NCBI GenBank assembly: GCA_963402885.1
Contig: OY727097.1
Coordinates: 14,508,001 to 14,572,000 of the forward strand
Length of the DNA stretch: 64,000 nucleotides
Direction of reading: 5' to 3'
Source of the DNA: Antedon bifida
Lineage: Eukaryota; Echinodermata; Crinoidea; Comatulida; Antedonidae
In this document: positions 10,765 through 22,145 of the stretch, one piece after another
How the letters are laid out: every line of letters starts with the position of its first letter
How positions within the stretch are numbered: position 1 is the stretch's first letter
The notes under the pieces: generated by a model
Database searches by the model: none
What the model was told of the DNA's origin: nothing
Seen by the model: the letters and a program-made list of their open reading frames with translations, nothing else
Program-made: the position numbers and the translations under genes

Positions 10765-11026
10765 CTGAAATATTACAAACATTATTATAATTATGTCAAA
10801 GTATTGTAATATTGCCCTGAAATCACTACGATGTGATCAATTAAAAATGACCTTATAGATTTAAATAATGCTAAATTGTTAAATTAAATAAAGAGTATAA
10901 ACCCTTGATGTTTTCTTTAAAATAATGTATTGTATACGTATACATTTGTCTTTTTTGTATAACATTTTTTCATAGTACTTTATAAATGTAAAACAAAGTG
11001 TTTTTTTTCTGAAAAATAAACACTTC

Positions 11027-11299
11027 ATCAGGAGTGGAGTTGTGGCTTGGTGGTTATGATGCTTGGCTACCACTCCAAGGGTCCTGGGTTCAAGTCCCGT
11101 CACATGTCAGGATTTTTTCTAAGGACAAAATTACAACGCCACTCCCTAAGACTTGTAATAAGACTTTGTTTATGTAGAGCATCTTGTGTATATATGTTTG
11201 TCTTGTGAACCTCTTTTAGATCCCTAATGATCAGCAATTGCTGGATGGATCACCCTCTTTAAATATGGTAAAAAAAAAAAAAAAAACAAAAAAAAAAAA
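11027..11299 (+). mobile_element. tRNA-derived SINE with poly-A tail
   Basis: The head carries a polymerase III A box (TGGCTTGGTGG, 11043-11053) and B box (GGTTCAAGTCC, 11087-11097). A tRNA-unrelated body follows, then CACCCTCTTTAAATATGG and a poly-A tail at 11270-11299. The homologous sequence at 32968-32995 reads ...CACTTCATCCGGTAG... with no SINE, so the insertion point lies within CTTCATC/CCGG. A long target duplication is not obvious. Confidence 0.85.
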
Positions 11300-13355
11300 T
11301 CCGGTAGTGCTAACTAGTCTGAGTGTAAATTATGATAAAGTGGCGTTTGAACTGGCAGTTACGACTAAAATATCTAGGCTCCAAATTCTGTTCAGGTAAC
11401 ACAATTTGACTGCTAAATTCTTACTACTGGTTTCATTTTACCGTTACTTGGAGGAGATATGTTTTTTTTAAATGTTTTATAAAATCAAATGAAAATCTCG
11501 ATTCATATCCATTTATTGTATCATTTGCATAAATACAGTGTTGCTCTGTACAGCACAATACAATGCAAAAAAACAGAAAACTGAAAAACCACGACATATC
11601 ATTCTCTAACATTCAGTGCCTTAAAGGCATATGGTAACAATGATTGCGGAATCTATTACGAGAGGTGATGAACCTTTTTTTTTAACGTCAAAATAGTGCA
11701 TTGGATGGGTTGGGTCTTGCAAAATTCAATGTGTTTTCTCAGTAAAGTCTCTTAAAGCTCAGGTACAGGCATGAATTTTAAATATAATATTTGGTTAATT
11801 GTACATAAATCAAATATTTGTAACAGAAATCAAGACGAAAAAACATGAATTTCCCTTAATATGGTCAAATACAAAATTTGGCAAAATTCTTCCATAAAAA
11901 CCAGAAAGACTTTTTTTCAGTAGTTAGGTAGTTAACCTAATGTAATAACGTGTCTGGTGACTCCCTAGAAGGTGAAAAAATATGGTGGATATACGGTGGA
12001 TAATTTTTGCTATAGCATGAAAATAAAAATTTGAAGTTGGATAAAAATACCAGAAATGTAATATTCAAGTTATATTACCTATATTTAGTCATCTGATAAA
12101 ATTTTTTACCACACCGTTTATTTTTCATAGCTTTTTAAAATGCCTCTCTTTTTACAAAATGTGTGTACAAAAGAATAGAGATTTTACTATGTAATTTGAA
12201 CTATCCCCCCACTGATAAGAAAGTGCTTATTTTCAACAAGCTCTTGTAACACAAATAAAATCCCAAAAAATATGAAACATAGGGGAAACTATAGATCGAT
12301 AATTGTTGGAATGTATGATAAATATAAATTTTTTTCCCGCACCTGGCCTTTAATTACAACTACTGTAGTCCTATCGTGAGGCATAACTAACAATACGTTC
12401 CAGCTAATTCTTACATGTGGTCCCGGTAAACTATAAAACAATGAATAATGAGAATACTTTCAATGACAGATTTATGAAAAAAGACGTATGCCTAATGGGA
12501 GGGTTAACTCCAAAAGATTTGAGTCTACGCAACAGTAAAGCCTATTTTTTATACTCTCAGAATAATGAGGTCGTGCCATTTAAGATCACAACTTCAGAGT
12601 GGGTACCGTACCGTATTTCATTTTTTAGGTGATTTTCCTTTTTTTGTAGGTTACTGTATGGGTTGAAAATACTGTATGGGTTGAAAAAGGTCGTAAGATG
12701 TTAGTTTATTAGTATATAGAGTACTGTAAACCTAAACAGTAGGTAACATTTGTAATTGGGAGCGTTTTATTTGACACGACAAAGCATCCGAACTCCTCAA
12801 AAACGTACCGTATCATAATGTAGTCTATTTTAAATTTTAACATGACATAATAAACATAGAAAGTTCTTTCTAACAGAGTTTTTTCTCGGGGTACTCGGAT
12901 GTTGTAATTAATTATTTTTTTTGTTTTATTTATTGTGATGCGCCGTGTTCTTTATATCTTTACAGAGATTGTATATTGTTTTTCTCCGTGCGGAGGATTC
13001 AGGTAATTTCTCTTATAGTATTAAAGAGTAACACCGCGGTTTTATAATGTATATTGCTTATTATAAAATATAAACCTTTCAATCAACATTGGTAATAACC
13101 GTGCATAATTTTAGACAGCACAAAAGCTAATTCGCCTCTTCAAAAAAAAGTTGTTCAAGACAATACCACAGTACGCGTGTGAAGTGGAAATAATTCGCCT
13201 TATTAAAAATACTAGTTTAAAAATATCATAATTAAACTCAACCTTTTAAATAGCTGATAATCAGAGATGTGCGCGCGTGCAAATTAACCATCTAAATTAA
13301 TATTTATTTACTAAAGCTAACATTATGTTTTCTATTCGAAAAACGTTGTTGTTAT
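11300..13355 (+). repeat. Low-copy repeat unit, family A (copy 2)
   Basis: It aligns by eye with 498-750, 26760-28130 and 32985-33235 plus 36207-37250. Shared landmarks are GAACTGGCAGTTACGAC, GTTACTTGGAGGAGATATG, the TCCCGGTAAAC segment and ACAGAGTTTTTTCTCGG. This copy is interrupted by a MITE at 11752-12353. No coding capacity was found. Confidence 0.75.
11752..12353. mobile_element. TTAA MITE (602 bp) inside family A copy 2
   Basis: The ends are TTAAAGCTCAGGTACAGG and, read inverted, TTAAAGGCCAGGTGCGGG, with TTAA on each side. Family A copies at 27190-27240 and 36530-36580 continue across the site without it. It is non-coding. Confidence 0.75.
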
Positions 13356-13446
13356 GGGAACACAGTAAGTGATTCATGGCGAAATTTTCCGATTGATCGG
13401 AATCAAAACGGTACTAGGTTTGGTCTACTAGCGTTCCTTCTCCCAG

Positions 13447-13515
13447 AAGCCATCCATTCAAAGAAGCACTGATGAAGAAAGTCTATCCCGGGACATGACT
13501 AAACTTCGGCTTTAG
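13447..13515 (+). CDS. Possible terminal exon of an unidentified gene
   Basis: A pyrimidine-rich acceptor (CCTTCTCCCAG) precedes an open frame starting KPSIQRSTDEESLSRDM and ending KLRL with TAG. AT-rich sequence resembling a 3' UTR follows. Codon composition is clearly less AT-rich than the surroundings. No upstream exon is identified and no family is recognised. It could equally be chance. Confidence 0.25.
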   Translation, partial: KPSIQRSTDEESLSRDMTKLRL

Positions 13516-16036
13516 TTGATAGAGGATTGAAATGTTTTGTTAGAGATAGAGTATGCAATGTTTGATTATTATTAGTGTAAATAGTTGGATTTAATGATCT
13601 TGTACATAGATAATGATATGTAAAAAGACAATGATATGTGTTAGTATAAAAATAATAATTTAACATTATTAAAAAAGGGTATATAGATATAAGGTAGAAA
13701 AGCTTTAATAGTATTATATTATTAGGTGATTATTTAGAATAAAATGATCACCTATTGTTATTGTATGAAATCAATATTATTTATTTCTTTCTGTACAGAT
13801 TTTGTGTGTCAATCTCAAAAAGTTGAATGGCAATGATCACAAGAATTTTACAATGTCTTTCAAATACTTTAACTTAGTCCTAATAAGCTTTTCAGCGCGA
13901 TCACTCATCCGTGACGTCATTTATACGCCATTTTGTGAAATCACATTATCAATCATATCTCCATAATTCATTATCACATATTAATGAAATTCACTACACG
14001 TAAACTTCAGTTCAAGGGTAAAAATATTAGCACGTAGGGTCATGCGCGTGAAATCGCGCGTTAAAAATTTTAAAAGCTAAAAATTAAATTTTGATCAATT
14101 TAGAGCACGAATTAGGCTATTTGCGTGTTTCAAAAAATTACTGCGCAAAAACACGTTTTTGCGCACGCGATGTTTAGAAAGCGTAAAAAATAAAATGTGA
14201 TATATAAATCACATTCTACTCACAATCCTTAGTACATTCACCAAATTTGAGTCCATTCCGACTTAAAAAACCGCTATACGAGCAGGTTAAAAATTACAAA
14301 ATGCGCACATTAATTGCACAAAAGTGCTGAAAATGGTTAAAAATAAGGCATTTTTAAAATAAAAACAATTCTTCAGAATGCACGGTGACCCCCAATTTTT
14401 TTTAACTCATTCTGGTAGTCATTGAGTTGTAGATATGAATTCATGTACACATTTGGCGTACAAAATGACGTGACGTCATCAAGTGGCCACCTGAATTTAA
14501 AAATTTTGATTTTTTATCTTTTTTTGTAGGTTATTATATTCAACAGAGTGCATCTCGGTTATTCAAGCTCGCTTTTCGCTAAAATTTGAGTATGTGCTTG
14601 CTCAAGTAATTGACTTTTTCATGAGTTGCTACTATTTTCATTTTAATTACGTCATCATGCATGAAATGTAGATATGAATTCATATAAAAATTAAGCCTAT
14701 CAGATGTTGTAACGTTATGATATGGCCAGTTGAAATTAAAAAGTAGTTTTAAATTTCATTAGTCAAAGTTATACACATTTCAAAGAGCGCGCATTGCGCT
14801 TCTACGTGCCAAATTCTCTTCCAATTCTTATATTTATTTGCTCAATTCATTATCTTTCGAAATTGTCTTCTTCAAGTTTATTTTGATAATTTCATCATAC
14901 CAAAAAACTAAAACATGATGTGTGTCCCGTAATTTCACCTATGCTACACTGTATATAGATATAGTATATACTGTACATATTGTATATGGCATATAATAGG
15001 CACAACTCAGCACTATAAGTACGTACGTGCATGTTTAAAAAAAATTAATTTCAGTAAAATGATAAAAATGATCACCTATTAAATTCTAGTTATTATTGTA
15101 ATCGAATTAGACATTTTGTCATGATTTGAAATCAGTTGCATCAGGTTTAGTAGTATTATATTATTATTGTAACCGAATTAACATTTTTAAAGATTTATAG
15201 AATACAAATACTGGTTCGTAATGTCCGACACTTCACACTAAACATGGCCATGCATTTAATACTGAACATTGTATTACATTGACATGTCAGAATGTTATAA
15301 TGTACTTGGTATCGAAACTATACTAAATGACCAAAAGATGACATACACTTTTGTCAAATCATATCCTGTTTTGTATCGTTGGATAGATTTAAACTATGAA
15401 ATTATTTAAAAAATAATATTGTTTGTACATTATACGTATGCTGTAGTAATTTGTTTATCATTGAAAGTAATGGTAAATGTATAATTTGTATAGTGTCCCA
15501 TATCATTTATGAACGCGTTATAATGTTTTGCTTCTGTTCTGGTTCGAGTAAAATATGTGATCTTTGAAATTATAATCATGAATATTGTCTCAATGTTAAT
15601 ATTTAAAGTAACCTTTCTTTATTTTATATGTCATTTGACCCAAGCCTAAATAAAATGAAAGTAATCTTTAGAAAATAAATAGTATATATCTATAATCCGA
15701 ATGTGGATATTGGTATAATATGAATAATTAAATGACTTTCTCTCTGGGCTTCCGCTTTAAGTGAAGTAGGCATTATTTTATTATGACTGTATCGTTTAGG
15801 ATATTTGAAGTACGCCCTCTATGTTTATGTTGTGATTTTTGATGTTAGTGTAGGTAACGAGAAGCAGTAATAAGACGCACGTGTGTGATTTTCTGAGACA
15901 CGGCATATTATTGTTAACTACAGTTTAATTTTCGGTTGTTAATTGAGAGCTCAAGAGTGAGTATTAGTATAGTTAATCATTGTTAGATCATAATTAGAAT
16001 CAATGTTATAATATTTAATAATTAGTCTATGCATAA
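13516..16036. other. Non-coding stretch with internal repeats
   Basis: AATGATCACCTATT occurs at about 13744 and again at about 15066. The 1.3 kb between holds CpG-containing words (GTGACGTCAT, GCGCGAT) and an internal repeat of GTAGATATGAATTCAT near 14430 and 14668. This suggests an old inserted element, but no tips or coding frame can be assigned. Confidence 0.4.
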
Positions 16037-16252
16037 AGGCTGGTTTCCTGTCGACGTAAGAACATCACTTTTGTCACTACGTCGATATGTCATAAGAAAA
16101 TGCGGATTTTACAGGAAACCGATTACGATCGAAAATTTATAAAATCGACGCAACGTAAGAAAAATGGTAACGACAAACGATTTTACAGGAAACCGATGAC
16201 CTAACAATTGTTGCGTTACGACGTTTTCTTCCGATTTTACAGGAAACCGGGA
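16037..16252. mobile_element. Small MITE with repeated ACAGGAAACCG motif
   Basis: The left end GGCTGGTTTCCTGT faces the right end ACAGGAAACCGGG. Inside, GATTTTACAGGAAACCG is repeated at 16105, 16179 and 16233 with CpG-rich spacers containing TTACG/CGTAA words. The even spacing of about 55-75 bp suggests binding-site repeats. Confidence 0.5.
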
Positions 16253-16294
16253 TTTTTGATCTTACGCTTGAATGAACGCCCTTGCCTCACGTTT

Positions 16295-16322
16295 CTTACG
16301 TCTCTTGCGAAAGAGACGTAAG
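16295..16322. other. Perfect 12-bp stem hairpin
   Basis: CTTACGTCTCTT pairs with AAGAGACGTAAG across a four-base loop. It directly follows the small MITE, and the TTACG word is shared with it, so it may belong to the same element. Confidence 0.6.
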
Positions 16323-16734
16323 CGCAATCGTAACAAGTAACCAATGAACGAAAAGAGTTATGACGTAATGTGTATGTCCTTATAGTGAAATAAAGCCGGA
16401 CAATAACATTTGTATGTATTTACTACTATAATTTTAGCCCACTTTACGATGTTGTACATACTTTACAAATGCACAGTAGTTTCAATATAGGCCTAATAAT
16501 GTTCTAATCAGGGAGTTTACAACTCATATCAAAATATAATACTCTTATTTATGGACGTGCAATAAACAATCAGCATCGGTAGAAACGTCGCGAAAATGAA
16601 CATTTGCAACAAGATAAGATATAGGCTAGAAAGCCCCTTTGTAAGCAATATAATATTATTATGTAACTTTAAAAAAAAATTGTTTGCTTGATTTTGTATA
16701 ATTTATATTGTTTTGTTAAATTTATTGTGGCGCC

Positions 16735-16860
16735 AGGATATTAGCGACAGGGGGATATGCGAGCGAAGCGAGCATCACTTGGCTGATGGCCAGGGGACCG
16801 CCAAGGGGCCCGCGCCCCAGTATGGGTGAATCCCTCGGAAGCAACGTTCTAGCGTTATTT
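16735..16860 (+). other. GC-rich island, probable DNA-transposon remnant
   Basis: The patch contains GCGAGCGAAGCGAGCATC and GGGGACCGCCAAGGGG in otherwise AT-rich DNA. Words of this type are common inside hAT-like repeats of marine invertebrates (from general knowledge). No tips or coding frame are visible. Confidence 0.3.
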
Positions 16861-17093
16861 GAGGCCGTTTTAATCAGATTTAGGGGAAACTTTTGTCACT
16901 TTTTATGGTACATGTAAATAAAATACTGTGGGCAAAATATATTGCACGAGGTCCGATGGTATGCGTGACTGTGTTTAAATAAATGCTTTCAATTTTAATT
17001 TTTTTTTATTTAAAGTTCAGTATAAGTCTATATTTATCGGCTAAATTTTATCATAGAACATTTATACGAACTGCGAACGTATGATGTACCCAC

Positions 17094-17716
17094 GCACAGT
17101 GGGCAAGAATCAACATTGTGCCCAACGTCCAAAATGGTAAATGTGACAATCCAAACTTGTTAATATTGTGTTAGGAGAAGATATCTTAAATTATACAAAT
17201 CCACTAATAATTTTATGTTTGGTAAATTTTAATAGTGTCTTGTAACCATGAAAACTGTGAGAAAACATAACATTTCACTTAAAAAGAGCAAAAAATCAAC
17301 AGTTTTGATAAATTCGTTGTTATTTTGTTCTGGAAAAAAGCAATGGATTTGATACTACATGATATTTTTTTATGTTATTAACCATATTAGGCAGTAAAAA
17401 TAAAATTTTAATTATAGCTTTATTTTGGGGTTAAAGGTCACCAAATGCACCAAATACCAAAAAATCGTATTTTTAAGATAAAACCATTAAAATAGTTTTG
17501 ATTCACGGCAATTCTAGAAAAAATAACACCGAATTTATCAAAACTGTTGTTTTTACTCTTTTTAAGTGAAATTTACCAAATATAAAATTATTAGTGGATT
17601 TTGTATAATTTAAGATGTCTTCTTCCTAATATAATATTAAACAGTTTGAATTGCCACATTAATTTTACCATTTTTGAACTTTTGGCACACTTTGAATTGA
17701 GTCTGGCCCACTGTGC
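17094..17716. mobile_element. Long-armed MITE (about 200-bp TIRs)
   Basis: GCACAGTGGGC at the left faces GCCCACTGTGC at the right. Pairing continues through the segments containing ATCCACTAATAATTTTAT and TCAACAGTTTTGATAAATTC for much of each half. A second copy, lacking the left tip, lies at about 29575-30116 inside the duplicated block. Confidence 0.8.
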
Positions 17717-19990
17717 CAAGAGGTATTAACTTGTTGTTGTATATGATGTGCCACGTGCACGATATTGGTACATTCTACGTTCTAGGCGTTGGAGTAGTAA
17801 ACAACCTAATGAAAGTGACAGTGGGTCTGTTTCTACCGATATTTCCTAAGTACCACAAACCACAGAATTGACCTCGTTGCAACTGAACATTTTCTCCGAC
17901 GTTAATCGGTTATCTGGTAATCGCTTTTTAAAAAACACGTAATCCATACCCACAACGCAGTTGGTTTGTTTACATCATATCACTGCCTAAAACTTTCACA
18001 TGTAGGATTAAAAAAGCTATAAATTATTATTTGTATAATAAACATCTAGGCCTATTACTGTTCCACATACAACAGAACAATGATGTATTAATAAGGGTAC
18101 GTCGGCGAGAAAGTTCGTTTCGCCGTTGGTTTTTGGACATGCAAAACATCGTTAGCCTGGACTGGGATGGATGTAACGTTGTACTTGTAACGCAGAATCC
18201 TGGAGTCTCTCGGTAATAATAACAATCAAAATGTTATCGGGTTGCCTACTCTAGAGGTCAGAGTGTGGTCAATAATCCCTATTTGTGTTGCAGCTCAAAA
18301 CTGCTCCGCAATAATCGGTTAAAACAAGAAATAATCGGTTAAAACACGCAATGGATTGAGTGTTTAAAATCGGTTATTTTTTAATTTCATTTTGCGCCGT
18401 TTCTGCTGCCCAAAAATAGATTTAAAAAATAATTGGTTAATAACCGAATATTCCTGCTCAGCAGAAACAAGCCCAGTGGGTAGACTTGTAAATGGTAGTT
18501 GCGAATGAATTGCCATTTCTTACAAAGGGAGCATACCGCCTCTCGTAACTATGTATTTTGGTCCCTGGATGTTTATAGCATGGCCCCCGGATGTCGACGC
18601 GTGAGCTGGGCCAACTTCTAAATATAGTTATTGTATAAATGTTTTCACGCTGCTGCTCTAGCCAGCTACATCCCATGAGGACTACTCATTCAGATATAAA
18701 GCAAGCAGCAGATTTTTAGTATCTAAGGCCGACAGTTTTGCGACTTTGTAAACTCCACTATAATTTATTGATCCCAGCTGCTGGACCCAAAAATCGTCTG
18801 GGAAAAGAGAGTCTATGAGGGATCACGATTGAACGATTTTGGATTCTCGCCCTTTGATTGGTTGACGCGAATCTACAGACTGGGAAGAATTTCTCACTTC
18901 AAGTCACGTTGTCTCTAGAGGGTATTCAGTTGCATGCCTTGAGGTCACACACACACACACAGCACATTAAAGTTCAAAATTGACCATTTTTAAATGGGCA
19001 TGTGATTCATAATTAAAGAACTATCTTTGATTTGTATGTATTTTTGGGATTAAAGGACATCTTTTTAATAATTAATCATAAATATATCTGAAGAAAGAAC
19101 AATGATTAATTTTAAAATGTCGAGCAGCGTTTTTTGTAAGAAATATTTCTTGTTTACAAAGGGACACCGCCAGACAAGTACCTCCTATCACTAGTAAGTA
19201 ACTTGATTCACATTTTGGTTCCTGTAACGTTAATACAGCACAGATATCGACACGTGAACCGCAATGAAAATGAGTTTGTGAATTAGACGTTTTACTGTAA
19301 TATTAAATATATTTGTTACTAGAAATTAGTTTGATAAAATATATTCTACAAAATTAGTAGGCCTAATAATGTTTTCCCTCAGAAATGAAGGGTGGCGGGG
19401 GTTGGTGGGGGCACGTGTCTGTTTATTAGTGAGAATCAATAAGGCATTTAATTAAAATGCAGACCGTCTTAAAATTACGTGACATGTTGCCATAAATATA
19501 TTCTCATCATCAGAACTGTAATCAAAGCCTAGAGTACTTGTATACGTACTACACAGTTGCGTTTAAATGAGTCAATAATTATCAGAAGAATATATTTCTC
19601 GAAACATGACACGTAATTTTAAGACGGTCTGCATTTTATTTAAATGCCTTATGCTATTATTGATTCTCACTCGTCATTTTGGTGGTACTATATGTTTATG
19701 TAATTAATACACAGTGAAAGAGCTTATTTTAGTATGCTATAGTAATACATTTTTTCTATATAATTTAAAGAGAGAAATGGGATTTAAAATCAGTTACAAA
19801 ATCCGACGATCCGAGCGAATTACATTAAAACCCGGAAAACACCTAGGCCTACTTGTTATTTTTAAAACACATTGCACGTCGGCGAGGTCCGATGACTGGC
19901 GGAACAACGCAACAAAAATGAAAAACGAAAATGGCATGTTTTGTTGTAATAGGCCAGAAGGTTCCGGGTTCGAGTCTCGGTAGGGGTGAC
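17717..19990 (+). repeat. Low-copy repeat unit, family B (copy 1)
   Basis: It aligns with 30117-31284 and in part with 40290-40975. Landmarks are GACAGTGGGTCTGTTTCT, ACCACAAACCACAGAATTG, GCGAGAAAGTTCGTTTCGCC and AATGAAAATGAGTTTGTG. It includes a (CA)n microsatellite near 18950. Stretches at 18240-18540 and 18620-19140 are private to this copy. No supported gene was found. Confidence 0.7.
19429..19670. mobile_element. Hairpin MITE with GTGAGAATCAAT ends
   Basis: The left arm from GTGAGAATCAATAAGGCATT and the right arm ending in ATTGATTCTCAC pair over about 85 bp. The arms include GCAGACCGTCTTAAAATTAC and its reverse. Copies lie at 40555-40786 (complete) and 31091-31284 (right end cut). Confidence 0.8.
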
Positions 19991-20020
19991 CTTTTCTCAT
20001 TCTCATTGATTTCCTGATCT
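19950..20020 (+). repeat. tRNA-like B-box fragment, probable SINE piece
   Basis: A polymerase III B box (GGTTCGAGTCTC, 19967-19978) lies in GGTTCCGGGTTCGAGTCTCG followed by GTGACCTTTTCTCATTC. The homologous family B copy at 40950-40980 lacks this segment, so it is an addition. No A box or acceptor stem is present, so it is not called a tRNA gene. Confidence 0.45.
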
Positions 20021-20329
20021 TTATCGTTTAAAATTAATTACATTTCAGTATATCACAGGCCGGTTTAGAATTAATGTTCTATGCCTAATGTGTTTATATA
20101 TATAAAAGTATCTATCCGGAGATCTCGCTTCGTGAATACAAAATACTGATGGATGATCCTATGGGCCTATCAATTTGATATCTGGTGCGCGTGCGTACAA
20201 TTGAGGGACTAGTGCTGTTCCGCCGTACCACGCCAATAATGTTAAAGAGTCGCTATCCAATCGGGTCCTAATCTGTTTCTCAGTGTCTTAATTAAACTAA
20301 ATAAGATGAGGAATATAACATTTTAAAGT

Positions 20330-21570
20330 ACCATGTTTATTATTTGGTGTGGGGTGGGTCTTAGGGGTGGCGGCGTTCATTCGAGGGAGGCGTTTGTTAA
20401 ATTCCTCTAGATATGAACAAATCAAGCAAAGAATTTTAAGATTTAACAATAATGTTGTTAAAAATAATAGCAGAACTTGTATTATCAAGATACTGATTTA
20501 TGGTGGCCCGTGTTGAATCCACAAAATGTGAACATTTGTGGTTGTTTTCACACTTGTGGTCGTTTTCACATTTGTGGTTGTTTTCACATTTGTGGTCGTT
20601 TTCACATTTGTGGTTGTTTTCACATTTGTGGGCGTTTTCACATTTGTAGGTCTTGGTTTTGTGTTGTTTTGTTTATGTCCTTTATTACTGTATGTTAATT
20701 TCATTGATATGTATGCTTTTGCTGTTTTAGTGTTAGTCTTTGAAGTAAATGTATTTGTTAGAATGGGGCAAACCTTCAACTAGCGAAAGCTATTTTGTTT
20801 GCTCCAATTTGCTTTTGCTATTCGTGACTAGAAGAACGTAAAAAATACAACACCGTATTAATTATAATCAAGAAGTGATCAATAAACAAAACAATGCTTG
20901 GTAAATTGTAGATATAGCAGTCAATGAATTCTTCTACAAATATAAATGTGTTTGTGTTGTTTATGAGAGGGTGGATGTTGAATATCTTAAAGATAGTTTA
21001 TAGGGGAAAGGGCGTTTATTCAAATAAATGCGGTAGGCCTAATTGGATACTAATCAATACATTATTTAGTTTAATTCAAACACCAAATAATGACAATCAT
21101 CAGTGGGCCATTTTGGCAAACACGTTTTAAACGGCTTGCAACATGGGCCCAAGCTCAATGGCGATACACATGCAGATAGTGTGCAATCTGTTCAAACCAA
21201 ACATCAACTAAACAACTCGGCTATCATTCGGCTATATCGAGATTTTAATATAATAATAGGCTATAATCAGTTCTCCCGATGTAGACACAATGTAATTTTT
21301 ACCCGGTTTATGATATTTAAAATTGTATATACTGATTTCACAATTTCCCCCGCGATCGTTTTTTGCACAACCAAAAATGTGATGGTGTCATATAACTACC
21401 ATAGTTGGGCACATCAATTTTTTGTCAAACTAATGTTATAGTGTAGACAGAGCTTTAAATAGTATGCGTGGCCGTAAGAAAAAACAGTCGCAAAATATTA
21501 TTAGTGAGACGCGTAATAACATTGCAGTAATAATTATTAATTCATAAAGTTTATGACATAATCAAATTAA
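20330..21570 (+). repeat. Low-copy repeat unit, family C (copy 1)
   Basis: It is shared with 51165-52085, 52365-52503 and 61512-61960. Landmarks are GGCGGCGTTCATTCGAGGG, CGTTTTAAACGGCTTGCAAC, CGGCTATATCGAGATTTTA and CAGTTCTCCCGATGTAG. Near 21290 it runs into the sequence that opens family A copy 1. No supported gene was found. Confidence 0.75.
20528..20648 (+). repeat. 18-bp minisatellite
   Basis: The unit TTTTCACATTTGTGGTYG is repeated about seven times with small changes. The open frames through it on both strands simply reflect the 18-bp period. Its CACATTTGTG core resembles the subterminal CACATTTGTGCAAAC words of the 9-kb element at 52505-61508. Confidence 0.9.
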
Positions 21571-21573
21571 AAA

Positions 21574-21712
21574 ATGTATTACAAAGTGCGACAGACAGTT
21601 ATTACAAAGTGTGACAGCTCGATTACTACAAAGTGCAAAGGTTATCAAAAAGTGTGCGCGACAGGTACTACAAAGTGTTATGTGACGATTATTATAAAGT
21701 GCGACAGTACAA
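21574..21712 (+). repeat. Degenerate short tandem repeats (ACAAAGTGYGACAG)
   Basis: Variants of TTATTACAAAGTGTGACAG occur five to six times at intervals of about 20-30 bp. A two-copy version lies near 62650. This may be the subterminal zone of an unseen element. Confidence 0.6.
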
Positions 21713-22029
21713 ACGGGGTTTACAGATAGTAATTATATGCGATGTTTCAAGACAGTACTTATCAGGAATTGACCCTATTTGTGTTCTTTCTTGAATTTCG
21801 GGATCATTAATTTGCAAAATAATATTAGTTCTTTGGTGAGATCTTGCTTGGAAGTTCAAGGCTTTAAATGACCGCGACTTAAAAACTGTCATTTGCAGTC
21901 AGGCTTGCTCTATGTGTGTGTGTGAGACTGAGAATGAAACGCACATATAGATGATATAATGATTTGGATAAATATTTATTCTGAAAAGTCCCGTGAGCAC
22001 GGATCACGGCAAAATAGAAAATATACCTG

Positions 22030-22050
22030 CCCTCGCCCACGGGGCGAGGG
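22030..22050. other. Perfect 9-bp GC-rich hairpin
   Basis: CCCTCGCCC pairs with GGGCGAGGG over a three-base ACG loop. It lies 98 bp before the first hairpin unit of the array and stands out in AT-rich DNA. A weaker hairpin (GGATGTCA/TGGCATCC) follows near 22084. Confidence 0.7.
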
Positions 22051-22145
22051 ATAAGTGATTACTGGGATGCTACAAAAGCCAATGGATGTCACTGAAATGG
22101 CATCCAGCAGCCTAGCAAGTGAGGCGTGGTATCGGGACAATTATA

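Noticed and set aside
11040-11100. tRNA gene
   Set aside because: A and B boxes are present but the cloverleaf is not complete and a SINE body with poly-A tail follows.
20477-20783. Open frames on both strands through the CACATTTGTGG repeat
   Set aside because: The 18-bp period keeps all frames open; no start context or family support.
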